DNA of 64,000 nt from Stagnihabitans sp038231395. Lineage in GTDB: Bacteria; Pseudomonadota; Alphaproteobacteria; Rhodobacterales; Rhodobacteraceae. This document shows positions 1-8,838 of this stretch, one piece after another. Both the position numbers and the translations under genes were made by a program. The first letter of the stretch is position 1; each line of letters begins with the position of its first letter. Below the pieces are notes generated by a model that did no database searches, was not told the origin of the DNA, and saw only the letters and a program-made list of their open reading frames with translations. The stretch covers positions 24,276 to 88,275 of the forward strand of contig JBBRLL010000015.1 of NCBI GenBank assembly GCA_038231395.1, written 5' to 3'.

Positions 1-264
1 GATGCTGGACCCGCCGCCAATGACCTTGGCCTGCGTATAGCGGATCACCATATCCTTCATGTGGCGCTGCGGCACCGTCTGCCAGCCCCACGACCCGATG
101 CCCTTGGTCATCTTCGCAAAACCGGCAGGCAGGTGATAAAGCGGGTTCCAGTCCCTGCCGCCCGCCTCCAGCAACAAGACCCGAGTTGCGGGGTTTTCCG
201 ACAGCCGCGCCGCCAGAACCGCTCCGGCAGAGCCTCCGCCCACGATGATGACGTCGTATTCCAT
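1..264 (-). CDS. GMC-family FAD oxidoreductase (choline dehydrogenase type), N-terminal 88 residues
   Basis: The frame begins at ATG 264 and runs off the left edge, so only the N-terminus is visible. Residues 4-25 show the dinucleotide-binding signature VIIVGGGSAGAVLAARL and, near residue 30, the LLLEAGG strand that binds the FAD ribose, as in choline and alcohol dehydrogenases of the GMC family. The later VIGGGSSI matches the second conserved GMC signature. The start lies one base beyond the stop of the upstream SDR gene, which indicates translational coupling as the last visible gene of a six-gene minus-strand operon. It probably oxidises an alcohol with FAD. The substrate cannot be read from this fragment. 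Confidence 0.9.
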   Translation of the reverse strand, partial: MEYDVIIVGGGSAGAVLAARLSENPATRVLLLEAGGRDWNPLYHLPAGFAKMTKGIGSWGWQTVPQRHMKDMVIRYTQAKVIGGGSSI

Positions 265-265
265 C

Positions 266-1003
266 CTATAACCGCCCTATCGAAAGCCCGCCGTCCAGCG
301 GAACCACCGCTCCGGTCGCGAAAGCCATCTGCCCCAAAGCCAAAGGCACCGCCGCAGCCCCGATATCGCCGGGCCGGCCCCAGCGTGCTGCCGGCACCAG
401 CCCCTCCGCGATAAGGGCAGAGTATTTATCCCGTACCCCCGCCGTCATCCCGGTTTCAATGATCCCCGGTCGCAGATCGTAAACCCCGATATTCGCCGCA
501 GCCAATCGCACCGCAAACAATTGCGCCATCATCGCCGCCGCAGACTTTGACAGGCAATATTCGGCGCGTTCGACTGATACCATCGCCGCACTGACAGAGG
601 TGACAAACAGGATCGAGCGGTAGTCGGGGCTGGCACTGGCCAACATCCGCCGCGCCACCTCTTGTGCCAGAAAGAACGCCCCGCGCAGATTGACGCCCAT
701 CACAATGTCAAAACTCGCTGGCAACAAGTCCAGCATATCGCCCCGCACTTTCGCGGGCACCCCGGCGTTGGAGACATGGCAGGTTACCTCCCCCACCTGA
801 TCCAGCAAGGCCACAGGATCACCGCTCAACAGATCATGCCGCAGATACCGCGCGCCCGGCAGTTGCGCCAAAGCGTGCCTCACAACGGCAGTATCTTCCG
901 CGACCTCTGCCGCCAGAACCACACGGAACCCGGCTGCCTGCAACGCCAGCGCTATCCCCAGACCGATCCCCTGCTGCCCCCCGGTGATGAGCGCGGTTTT
1001 CAT
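266..1003 (-). CDS. SDR-family oxidoreductase
   Basis: This 245-residue protein is a classical short-chain dehydrogenase. TGGQQGIG near residues 8-15 is the NAD(P)-binding glycine motif, SNAG near residue 80 stabilises the central sheet, the serine of VTSVSA and the YCLSK tetrad segment near residue 152 supply the active site, and PGIIETGM follows. The length is normal for the family. The start overlaps the stop of the preceding GMC gene by four bases (ATGA), and the next GMC gene starts one base after its stop. It should therefore act in the same catabolic route, probably on a hydroxy or keto intermediate. The substrate is unknown. Confidence 0.9.
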   Translation of the reverse strand: MKTALITGGQQGIGLGIALALQAAGFRVVLAAEVAEDTAVVRHALAQLPGARYLRHDLLSGDPVALLDQVGEVTCHVSNAGVPAKVRGDMLDLLPASFDIVMGVNLRGAFFLAQEVARRMLASASPDYRSILFVTSVSAAMVSVERAEYCLSKSAAAMMAQLFAVRLAAANIGVYDLRPGIIETGMTAGVRDKYSALIAEGLVPAARWGRPGDIGAAAVPLALGQMAFATGAVVPLDGGLSIGRL

Positions 1004-2487
1004 GACAGGACTTTCAGAATGTGGTCGCCGGCGCGCAAGGCCAAAGCCGCAATGGTCAGGGATGGGTTGACCGCTGCCGAGGTCGGCAGAACCGAGGCAT
1101 CGACGATATACAGGTTGTCCAGATCATGCGCCTTCAGGTTCACGTCCACCACACTGGTGGCCGGATTACGGCCCATCCGCGCCGTCCCACACTGATGGCT
1201 GGGCGATTTCTTCTCAAACGCCTTTGACACCACAAGGGGCCACCCGGATTTGCGCAACACCGCTTTCAGCTTGTCAGTCAGATAAATATGCGCGCCAAAA
1301 TTGCTCCGCTGCCAATGCAGGACAATCTTGCCGTCCTTCACCATGACCCGGCTGTCTGGGTTGGGCAAATCCTCCGACATCGTCATCAGGTGCATCGAAT
1401 GGTCGGCGATGTAAGTGGCCAGCCAGACCGGCCAGCCGGTTTCTGCCGCCAAAATCCGCCCGGTCACCCGGCCCAGCATCTGCACATTGCCCAAAGGCCG
1501 GTTGTCCGGCCCACCTTCCAGATACCAGTCATTGAACTGGATGGTTTTTTCGTAAACCGAGGTATTGCGCCGCAACGGGCTGAACGCCAGCACGGCAGAG
1601 ATATTGTGGTTCATGAAATTCCGCCCGACCTGATCGGAGGAATTCGCCAGCCCCCTCGGATGTGCCGCCCCACCCGAGGTCAGCAAAAGCGCCGCCGACT
1701 TCACCGCCCCCATGCACAGGCAAATCACCGGAGCCGCAATCCGCACGGGCTTACCCGCTGACAGATACTCCACCGCCGTGATTTTGCTGCCATTCGAGTG
1801 CAACCTGACCACCTCGGCATTGCGCAACAGCGTGACGTTGGGATGTTTCAACGCCTCCGCCAGCCCGCAGGTTTCGGCGTCCATCTTGCCGCCGCGCGTG
1901 TTGGGAAAGCCGTCAAAGGTCCGCGGGCCGCCCTTCAGCCAGGCGTCGATATCCACGCCCAATGGCAGCGGCCCAACTTTCAACCCTTGGCCACGCAACC
2001 GCGCCGCCAGATCGGCCACCGCAGGCTCATCGGGCACCGGAGCGAAAGGATAGGGTGCCGAATGGTGCGGCTCAGTCGCGTCATAGCCCAACGCGCCCCG
2101 CACGTTGTAAAGCTGCTCAGCCTTGCAATACCATGGCTCTACCGCGTCATAGCCTATCGGCCAGCCCGGAGTTTGCCCCTCAACATGCTGTAACGGCGCG
2201 AAATCTTCGGCCCGATAGCGCAGCAAAACCGCGCCGTAGAATTTGGTGTTACCACCAGGATAGTAATAGTTGCCGGGATGGAACGGCTTGCCCGCCTGAT
2301 CCAGCCATGTCTCGTCCGAACGGAAATAGCCGCCAAAGATCGCCGCGCCATCGCGCGCTTCGGGGCTGTCTGCCAGCCAGTCGCCCCTTTCGAGGATCAA
2401 TATCTCTTTGCCAGACGGTGCCAGTGCCGAAGCAAGGCTGGCCCCGCCCATCCCTGACCCGATGATGATGATCTCTGGCTCCGTCAT
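1000..2487 (-). CDS. GMC-type FAD-dependent oxidoreductase
   Basis: The product (495 residues from ATG 2487) has an N-terminal FAD motif, IIIIGSGMGGASLASAL, and an ILERGDW strand. A PGGNTKFYG segment near residue 85 and the C-terminal HQCGTARMG and NPSLTIAALALRAGDHI segments carry the histidine and asparagine typical of GMC-like alcohol or sugar dehydrogenases. An in-frame ATG at 2499 exists, but the purine-rich GGACGCAGG directly before 2487 favours the shorter form. It follows the aldehyde dehydrogenase by about 70 bases and overlaps the SDR gene by four. The likely role is FAD-linked oxidation of an alcohol feeding the operon's aldehyde dehydrogenase. This substrate order is inferred. Confidence 0.88.
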   Translation of the reverse strand: MTEPEIIIIGSGMGGASLASALAPSGKEILILERGDWLADSPEARDGAAIFGGYFRSDETWLDQAGKPFHPGNYYYPGGNTKFYGAVLLRYRAEDFAPLQHVEGQTPGWPIGYDAVEPWYCKAEQLYNVRGALGYDATEPHHSAPYPFAPVPDEPAVADLAARLRGQGLKVGPLPLGVDIDAWLKGGPRTFDGFPNTRGGKMDAETCGLAEALKHPNVTLLRNAEVVRLHSNGSKITAVEYLSAGKPVRIAAPVICLCMGAVKSAALLLTSGGAAHPRGLANSSDQVGRNFMNHNISAVLAFSPLRRNTSVYEKTIQFNDWYLEGGPDNRPLGNVQMLGRVTGRILAAETGWPVWLATYIADHSMHLMTMSEDLPNPDSRVMVKDGKIVLHWQRSNFGAHIYLTDKLKAVLRKSGWPLVVSKAFEKKSPSHQCGTARMGRNPATSVVDVNLKAHDLDNLYIVDASVLPTSAAVNPSLTIAALALRAGDHILKVLS

Positions 2488-2559
2488 CCTGCGTCCCATT
2501 CATGTGTTCATAAGTATCCAACGGGCTGCGGGGTGCGAGACCCCGCTGCATGGCCCGCC

Positions 2560-4071
2560 TCAGCGCACCCAGTTGGCCCGCGTGCGCCCGATCCGCATTG
2601 CAACTGTCTTGACCTCCAGGAATTCGTCCAGACCGTAGGGCCCGATTTCCCGGCCAAGTCCAGACTGTTTCATGCCACCAAAGGTCATCTCCGGGAAGCC
2701 GTCCATCCAGGTGTTGGTCCAGATTGTGCCTGCCTGCACCCGGCGGGCAAAGTCCAGACAGGTGTGGATATTCTCGCTCCACACCCCTGCGCTCAGGCCA
2801 TAGGCGGCATCATTGGCCAAAGCTATCGCCTCGTCCAGCGTGCGGAAGGTCAGCACGGCCAGCACCGGGCCAAAAACCTCCTCACGTGCAATCGCCATAT
2901 CGGGGGTGACCCCTGTGACCACGGTTGGCTGATAAAACTCTCCGGCCAAACCCGGCACCTTCATCGGCGCACCGCCCAAGGCCACCTTGGCGCCAGCGGC
3001 CACCGCCTCTTTGACATAGCTATCAATCTTGCCCTGATGCGCCGTTGAAACAATCGCGCCGACCTGAGTGGCTTCGTTCAGCGGGTCCCCAAACGCCACC
3101 CGCCGCGACAGGGCCACCACCTTCGCGATAAAGGCCTCCGCCACGCTTTGCTCAACGATGATCCGGCTGCCCGAGTTGCAACACTCCCCCGCGTTGAAAT
3201 AGATGCCGAACGTCACTGCATCGGCGGCCCCATCCAGATCGGCATCGGCAAAAATCACCTGCGGGTTCTTGCCCCCCAACTCCAACGCCACCTTCTTCAA
3301 CGTCCCCGAGGCCGCCGCCGCAATCGACTTGCCGACGGCGGTGGAGCCGGTAAATGTCACCATGTCCACCGACGGATGCGCGGCCAGCAGCGCGCCCACC
3401 GGCTGACCAAACCCCAGCACTATATTCACGACTCCCGCGGGCACCCCCGCCTGCACCAGCAAATCCGCCAGCATCACAGTCGTTGAGGGCGTCATCTCCG
3501 ACGGTTTGACCACGCACGTGCATCCCGCAGCCAAAGCGAACGGCAGCTTCTGGCTGAGGATCCAGAACGGGAAATTCCACGGCGTGATCACTGACACCAC
3601 GCCGACCGGCTCTTTCAACACCACGCCCAACATATCCGGGCCAAGCGTGTTGTGGCTGTCACCGTGCAACGTCCGCGCCAGCGACGCCGCATAGCGCCAC
3701 AGGTCGGCAGCCCCCGAAACCTCTCCGCGAGACTGCGCAATCGGCTTGCCGGTCTCCAGCGTTTCTATCCGCGCCATCGGTTCGGCATGGGCCTCGATCA
3801 AATCGGCAACCTTCAGCAGCACAGTGGCCCGCGCCTTTCCCGACAGCCTGCTCCAACCGTCAAACGCCGTTCTGGCCGCACCAACCGCAGCTTCCACCTC
3901 CGCCACGCCACCCTTGGCCGAACGGCTGACCACCACCCCGTGCGAGGGTGAGACGCGGTCAAACCACTCCGCCCCGTCAACCCATTTCCCGCCGATCCAA
4001 TGCCGGTTCACCCGCACTGCATCGGCCAAAGCCGCGCCGGACCCTGCAATCACTGTCAAATTATCCATCAT
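2560..4071 (-). CDS. NAD(P)-dependent aldehyde dehydrogenase
   Basis: At 503 residues this has the full length of the ALDH superfamily. Visible landmarks are the TPWNFPFW Rossmann segment, FTGSTAVG near residue 250, the general-base glutamate in LELGGKNPQ near residue 270, and the catalytic cysteine in the GECCNSGSR segment near residue 305 (most relatives have GQCC). EVFGPV and the C-terminal FGGMKQSGLGRE also match. It resembles betaine-aldehyde or related dehydrogenases, but substrate cannot be assigned. It lies ten bases after the enoyl-CoA hydratase stop, inside the operon. It probably converts an aldehyde made by a GMC enzyme to the acid that the CoA-transferase activates. Confidence 0.93.
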   Translation of the reverse strand: MMDNLTVIAGSGAALADAVRVNRHWIGGKWVDGAEWFDRVSPSHGVVVSRSAKGGVAEVEAAVGAARTAFDGWSRLSGKARATVLLKVADLIEAHAEPMARIETLETGKPIAQSRGEVSGAADLWRYAASLARTLHGDSHNTLGPDMLGVVLKEPVGVVSVITPWNFPFWILSQKLPFALAAGCTCVVKPSEMTPSTTVMLADLLVQAGVPAGVVNIVLGFGQPVGALLAAHPSVDMVTFTGSTAVGKSIAAAASGTLKKVALELGGKNPQVIFADADLDGAADAVTFGIYFNAGECCNSGSRIIVEQSVAEAFIAKVVALSRRVAFGDPLNEATQVGAIVSTAHQGKIDSYVKEAVAAGAKVALGGAPMKVPGLAGEFYQPTVVTGVTPDMAIAREEVFGPVLAVLTFRTLDEAIALANDAAYGLSAGVWSENIHTCLDFARRVQAGTIWTNTWMDGFPEMTFGGMKQSGLGREIGPYGLDEFLEVKTVAMRIGRTRANWVR

Positions 4072-4080
4072 TTCCCCCGA

Positions 4081-4848
4081 TTACTGGCCGCGAAACACGG
4101 GCTTCCGCTTTGCCCTGAAAGCCGCGACGCCTTCGGCCTTGTCCGCACTCGCCGCCGTCATCCCTGAGCCCAAAGCCTCAATCATCGCGCCCCGATCCTC
4201 GCCCACAGCGGCATGAAGCATATACTTTGCCACTTCGGTCGCCCGGGGCGAGGTCAGCCGCAACCGCTCCGCTATCTCCAGCGCCATAGCGCCGGGATCG
4301 TCAGACACTTCGGCCACAAAACCCAAAGCCAGACAGCGTTCCGCCGACAACACCCGGCCAAACAAGGCCATCTCTTTCAGCACCGCCTCTGGCAGCAGGC
4401 GCGCCAGACGTTGCGAACCTGACCACCCGGGCACAATCCCCACCGAGGTTTCCGGCAAGGCAATCTTGGCGCGCGGCGACATCACCCGAATGTCGCAACA
4501 AACGGCCAGCTCCAGCCCACCACCGTAGGCCGGGCCATCCAGCACGGCGATCGTCGGTTTGGACAGCCGCGCCAGACGGTCAAACACCCGGTGCCCGGCC
4601 CTGACCCAATGGCGGGCAAAATCGGCAGGCGACAGGTCCGCCCAAGCCGAAATATCCGCCCCGGTGCAGAACGCCTTGGGGCCCGTCGCCGTCAGCAAGA
4701 CTGCCACCACATGCGGCTCACGCTCCACCGCGTCACAATGGGCCGCGATCTGGTCCAGCATGGCGGGCGTCAACGCGTTCAGTTTGGCCGGATTGTCCAA
4801 CCGCATTTCGGCAATCGGGCCTTCCATCAACAGATGCACCTGCGTCAT
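4081..4848 (-). CDS. Enoyl-CoA hydratase/isomerase family protein
   Basis: This is a 255-residue crotonase-fold protein. The first oxyanion-hole segment is FCTGADI near residue 62 and the second is GPAYGGGLELA near residue 106. Both catalytic glutamates of classical hydratases appear to be kept: one in LPETSVGIVPG and one in the following helix VLKEMALFG. It should therefore hydrate an enoyl-CoA rather than be an inactive relative. A GGAG ribosome-binding site precedes the ATG, and the start overlaps the CoA-transferase stop by four bases. The gene sits between acid activation and aldehyde oxidation in the operon. Confidence 0.93.
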   Translation of the reverse strand: MTQVHLLMEGPIAEMRLDNPAKLNALTPAMLDQIAAHCDAVEREPHVVAVLLTATGPKAFCTGADISAWADLSPADFARHWVRAGHRVFDRLARLSKPTIAVLDGPAYGGGLELAVCCDIRVMSPRAKIALPETSVGIVPGWSGSQRLARLLPEAVLKEMALFGRVLSAERCLALGFVAEVSDDPGAMALEIAERLRLTSPRATEVAKYMLHAAVGEDRGAMIEALGSGMTAASADKAEGVAAFRAKRKPVFRGQ

Positions 4849-6416
4849 AGCGCCAACTCCATCCGGCCCTCGGTCAACAAGGCCAGCGGCATCACCGTGG
4901 CATTTTCGGCCAGCGTCACCCGGCCCTGACTTGCCGCCACAATATCCCGCGCCGGGTCAATTCCCGGCATGATTTCGCTCGCCACCAGCCCCTCGGGCAA
5001 CAGCCGGATCACGCAGCGTTCCGTGACATAAAGCACCTCTTGCCCCTGTTCCCGCGCCCGGTTGCCAGAGAAGGTAACATGTTCCACCTTGTCCACCATC
5101 TTGGCAAACTTGCCCGGTTTGATCACCCGCAACCCCGAAGCCTCCAGCCCGATCTCTGCCCCCGCCTCGAACCACCCCGAAAACACGATCTTCTTGGCAT
5201 GGGCGGTGATGTCGACAAACCCGCCGCAGCCCGCCGTCAGATAAGGCTTCTTGCCCAGCTTGGAGACGTTGACGTTGCCCTCTACATCCACCTCCATGAA
5301 GGATAAAAAGGTCATGTCAAATCCGCCACCCTGAAAATAGGTGAACTGGTTGGGCGAGGGCATGAAGGCATCGGCGTTGGAGGCGCAGCCAAACGCAAAC
5401 CCGGTCAGCGGCATCCCGCCCACCGCCCCTTGTTCAATAGCCCAGGTCACCGCCTGCGGCTCCCCCGCCTCCAGCAATACCCGGGGCACCATGGCGGAAA
5501 TGCCAAAACCCAGATTGGCGGTCATGCCCCGACGCAACTCCATCGCGGCACGCCGCGCGATGACCTTTTCAACACCATGTTCGGCCAGATGAAAACTGTC
5601 CCATGGCCGCATGATTTCACCCGAGATTGCCGGGTCATAGGGGGTTTCGGTGGTCTGCTTCTGGTCAGGGTCCAGTACGATCAGATCGACCAGATGCCCC
5701 GGCACCCGCACGTCATGCGGCCGCAAAGACCCTGCCGCCGTCATCCGCTTGACCTGAGCGATCACCAGCCCGCCGTGGTTTCTGACCGCAATCGCCTGAT
5801 CCAGCCCTCCCAGATAAGCGCCCTCATGCTCATAGGTCAGATTGCCGCGCTCATCCGCCGTGGTGGCGCGCAGGATGCAGACATCGGGCACGATGTTCGG
5901 GAAATGCAGCCAGGTCTCACCGGCAAACTCCACCCGTGCCACGATGGGTGCCGCAGCGGCCAAAGCGTTCATAGCACAGCCTTCGCGAATGGGGTCGACA
6001 AAGGTCTGCAAACCCACTTTCGTCATGACACCGGGTTTACGTGCAGCCACGTCGCGGTGCATGTCGAACATGATGCCAGACGGGACGTTGTAGGCTGCCA
6101 CCCGCTCCTGTGTGATCATCCGCCAGATCTCCGGCATCGGCAGGTTGGAACTGCCAGAAGGATAAGACCCGCCAATCACCCGCGCCAAAAGCCCGTCCTG
6201 TGCTAAATGATCAATGCCCTTGACGCCGTACATATCCCCTGCTGCAATCGGATGCAGGGTGGTCAGGCCCCTTGGATGACCCTCCGCGCGAAACCTTGCA
6301 CCCAAAGCTTCCAGCACTTTGTCCGGACACCCCAAGGCAGAAGAGGACGATACCGTTACCACAGCACCATCCTTGATCCGTGCGACCGCGTCAGAGGCCG
6401 AAACCAGTTTGCCCAT
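4845..6416 (-). CDS. Acyl-CoA:acetate/3-ketoacid CoA-transferase, fused subunits
   Basis: The 523-residue protein has the size of a family I CoA-transferase in which the alpha and beta subunits are one chain. The N-terminal half contains GAVVTVSSSSALGCPDKVLEAL, cut here by GC-rich loops. The active-site glutamate is likely the one in the WAIEQGAVGG segment near residue 328, followed by the GCASNADAF loop. It transfers CoA between acyl-CoA and a free carboxylate. It is the first gene of the minus-strand operon and faces an MFS transporter across a 173-base divergent promoter region. GGGGGC lies a few bases before its ATG as ribosome-binding site. Confidence 0.92.
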   Translation of the reverse strand: MGKLVSASDAVARIKDGAVVTVSSSSALGCPDKVLEALGARFRAEGHPRGLTTLHPIAAGDMYGVKGIDHLAQDGLLARVIGGSYPSGSSNLPMPEIWRMITQERVAAYNVPSGIMFDMHRDVAARKPGVMTKVGLQTFVDPIREGCAMNALAAAAPIVARVEFAGETWLHFPNIVPDVCILRATTADERGNLTYEHEGAYLGGLDQAIAVRNHGGLVIAQVKRMTAAGSLRPHDVRVPGHLVDLIVLDPDQKQTTETPYDPAISGEIMRPWDSFHLAEHGVEKVIARRAAMELRRGMTANLGFGISAMVPRVLLEAGEPQAVTWAIEQGAVGGMPLTGFAFGCASNADAFMPSPNQFTYFQGGGFDMTFLSFMEVDVEGNVNVSKLGKKPYLTAGCGGFVDITAHAKKIVFSGWFEAGAEIGLEASGLRVIKPGKFAKMVDKVEHVTFSGNRAREQGQEVLYVTERCVIRLLPEGLVASEIMPGIDPARDIVAASQGRVTLAENATVMPLALLTEGRMELAL

Positions 6417-6463
6417 TCGATGCCCCCAGCGATGATCAACGCCATTCCGCGCCGATTCAATTG

Positions 6464-6500
6464 TTTAGATCGTTCCATAAGCTTATTGGATCGGTCTAAA
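6464..6500. promoter_or_regulatory. 37-bp imperfect palindrome, candidate operator
   Basis: The left arm TTTAGATCGTTCCATAAG (6464-6481) and right arm CTTATTGGATCGGTCTAAA (6482-6500) are reverse complements except for two substitutions and one extra base. The dyad centres on an AAGCTT site. It lies between the CoA-transferase start at 6416 and the MFS start at 6590, where a repressor could control both directions. No regulator gene is adjacent, so the protein that binds is unknown. Confidence 0.6.
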
Positions 6501-6589
6501 GATGACAAGCCCCTGTTTTCACTTCCCCTTCACAAAAACCTGCGCGAGTGACCCTTGCAGCCGCCAAAACCTTGGAGGACAAGTCGGCC

Positions 6590-8017
6590 ATGACCTTTTT
6601 CACCCTCTCCACCGCACGTCTGACCAAAGTCGTCCCGCTGATTGTCGCGGTGGCGCTGTTGATGGAGAATATCGACGCCTCGGTCCTGTCAACGTCCCTG
6701 CCCGCCATGTCAATCGACCTCGCCACCGACCCGATCCACCTGAAACTGGTTCTGACCTCTTATTTGCTGGCCTTGGCGGTTTTCATTCCGGCGTCGGGCT
6801 GGGCCGCGGACCGTTTTGGCGCAAGGCTGATCTTTCGGGCGGCGATTGTGGTGTTCACCTTGGGCTCCATCGCCTGCGGCCTAAGTCAGAACCTGGGAGA
6901 GCTGGTGATCGCCCGCACCCTGCAAGGCATCGGCGGTTCGATGATGGTGCCGGTTGGCCGCCTGATCGTGCTGCGATCGGTGCCGCGCGACGGGCTGGTC
7001 GGCGCACTGGCCTGGCTGACGGTTCCCGCGTTGCTGGGCCCGGTGATCGGGCCACCCCTGGGCGGTTACATCACCACCTACTGGCATTGGCGCTGGATTT
7101 TCTGGATCAACATTCCCTTGGCGGTTCTGGGTTTCATCCTCGCCACCCTCTTGATCCCGAACATCCGCGAGGAGGTTGTGGCGCGCTTTGACGCCAAGGG
7201 CTTTTTGATGGCCGGGCCGGGACTTGCGGCTTTTCTGACCGGAGCGACCCTGGCTGGCCTGAACTTGGCGCCGCTGTGGCTGGTGGCGCTGCTGATCGGT
7301 GGCGGGGCTGCCCTGACCACCGCCTTTGTCCGGCACGCCTTGCACGTGGCGGAGCCTTTGGTTGACCTGCGCCTTTTGGCCCTGCCCACCTTCCGGATCT
7401 CGGTCGTCGCGGGCACCCTGTTCCGCATCGGGGTTGGCGCTTTGCCGTTCCTGTTGCCACTGATGTTTCAACTGGGTTTTGGGTTGACCGCGTTCCAGTC
7501 CGGCTCGCTGACCTTTGTGTCCGGCATGGGGGCCATGCTGATGAAATTCGTAGCCCAACCTTTGCTGCGGCGCTTTGGCTTTCGGGGAATTCTGATGGGC
7601 AACGCGCTGATCTCATCGGTGCTGATCGCGGGTCCGGCGTTTTTCACCCCCACAACCCCGGTGGCCCTGATGCTGGCGGTGTTGCTGGTGGGTGGACTGT
7701 CACGCTCGCTGCAGTTCACCGCCGTGAATGCCATCGCCTATGCCGAGGTCTCCGCGCCGCGCCTGTCCTCCGCCACATCGTTCACCGCTGTGCTGCAACA
7801 ACTGTCCGGCTCTATTGGCATCACGCTCGCCGCCATGGGGCTGGAGGCGGCTGGCGCGCTGCGCGGCACGTCCAGCACAGATATCGGCAATTTCCCCTTC
7901 GTCTTCGGCATCATCACGGTTTTGTCCGTCAGTTCTGCCTTCGGTTTCGCCCGCCTGACACCAAGCGCCGGGGCCAGTCTGGTGAAACAAAAGCCCGGCG
8001 TTGCGGCCACCCGTTGA
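6590..8017 (+). CDS. MFS drug:H+ antiporter-2 type transporter
   Basis: This 475-residue polytopic inner-membrane protein resembles EmrB/DHA2 exporters. The first helix carries MENIDASVLSTSLPA, a variant of the DHA2 motif D1. ARTLQGIGGS follows, and motif C is seen in LLGPVIGPPLGGY near residue 150, diagnostic for antiporters. WRWIFWINIP follows as in EmrB. I chose ATG 6590 because TTGGAGGAC lies eleven bases upstream. A GTG at 6548 is in frame but lacks a good site. It is divergent from the catabolic operon and may export a toxic intermediate or import the substrate; either role is inference. Confidence 0.88.
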   Translation: MTFFTLSTARLTKVVPLIVAVALLMENIDASVLSTSLPAMSIDLATDPIHLKLVLTSYLLALAVFIPASGWAADRFGARLIFRAAIVVFTLGSIACGLSQNLGELVIARTLQGIGGSMMVPVGRLIVLRSVPRDGLVGALAWLTVPALLGPVIGPPLGGYITTYWHWRWIFWINIPLAVLGFILATLLIPNIREEVVARFDAKGFLMAGPGLAAFLTGATLAGLNLAPLWLVALLIGGGAALTTAFVRHALHVAEPLVDLRLLALPTFRISVVAGTLFRIGVGALPFLLPLMFQLGFGLTAFQSGSLTFVSGMGAMLMKFVAQPLLRRFGFRGILMGNALISSVLIAGPAFFTPTTPVALMLAVLLVGGLSRSLQFTAVNAIAYAEVSAPRLSSATSFTAVLQQLSGSIGITLAAMGLEAAGALRGTSSTDIGNFPFVFGIITVLSVSSAFGFARLTPSAGASLVKQKPGVAATR

Positions 8018-8063
8018 CACCCGGCGCAGGGAAGGCTCAATTGCCGCAAACACGAGGACAGCC

Positions 8064-8837
8064 ATGGAAATCAACGTCAGTTTCGACCGCCCTGACGAGG
8101 GGCCAAAGACCGGGCCGGTGGCCGTGGGTTGGTTTCTGACCTCTGACAAGGGCGCGGTTCTGTTTGAACCGCCGGAGCGTCTGATTTTCCGGCAGACCAA
8201 CAAAGCGCATGCCAAATCCGCCAGCCGCTGCCCGGCGGTGATCCAGATGGAAAGCCGCTATTTCGTCATCAAATGCCCCTATGATCTGCACATCGGCTTT
8301 GGCCGCGACGACAAGGGCAAGCCGCATCTGGTCAACCGGCAAGGCACGGCCTCACCGGTTCGGGCCAACAAGCTGAATGAATTGCTGACGCTGGTTGCGG
8401 AAACCGAATGGCGCTATCCGGACCGCCCCACCGTGCAACTTTCGCTGCCCTACTGCTTCATCGCGGACGAGTTGGTCTATTTATCGCAGATTGGCACCTT
8501 TGCCCATTACCGCAAAGACCCGCTGCCGGGCACCATCTTCGGCGGCCGCTTCCCGCTGAACGCCTGGCCGCGCCCGCTGATGTGGGCGTTTGAGTGGCAT
8601 GAGCCGGAAAAGGACATTATCCTGCGCCGGGGTGAACCCTTGTTCTACTGCCAGTTTGAAGCTGACGGGCCGGAGCGTTCGTTCCAGATGGTGGAGGCCG
8701 AGCGGACGCCGGAGTTGTCGAAGTATATCGAGCAGATCTCTGGTGTGGTGAACTATGTCAACCAGACCTTCGGTCTGTTCAAAGCTGCCGAGGCTCTGCG
8801 CCCCGCCAAACTGCTGACGCCCAAGACCAAAGGCTGA
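8064..8837 (+). CDS. Conserved hypothetical protein
   Basis: I do not recognise the family of this 257-residue soluble protein. It has no signal peptide or membrane segment. It is rich in aromatic residues, with WFLTSDKGAVLFEPPERL near the N-terminus and a central VQLSLPYCFIADELVYLSQ segment. It then shows FGGRFPLNAWPRPLMWAFEW and ends in a helical region. GAGGAC directly before ATG 8064 decides the start over the in-frame upstream ATG at 8001, which would overlap the MFS gene. It is followed after one base by the beta-propeller gene, so the two are probably made together. Confidence 0.8.
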   Translation: MEINVSFDRPDEGPKTGPVAVGWFLTSDKGAVLFEPPERLIFRQTNKAHAKSASRCPAVIQMESRYFVIKCPYDLHIGFGRDDKGKPHLVNRQGTASPVRANKLNELLTLVAETEWRYPDRPTVQLSLPYCFIADELVYLSQIGTFAHYRKDPLPGTIFGGRFPLNAWPRPLMWAFEWHEPEKDIILRRGEPLFYCQFEADGPERSFQMVEAERTPELSKYIEQISGVVNYVNQTFGLFKAAEALRPAKLLTPKTKG

Positions 8838-8838
8838 C

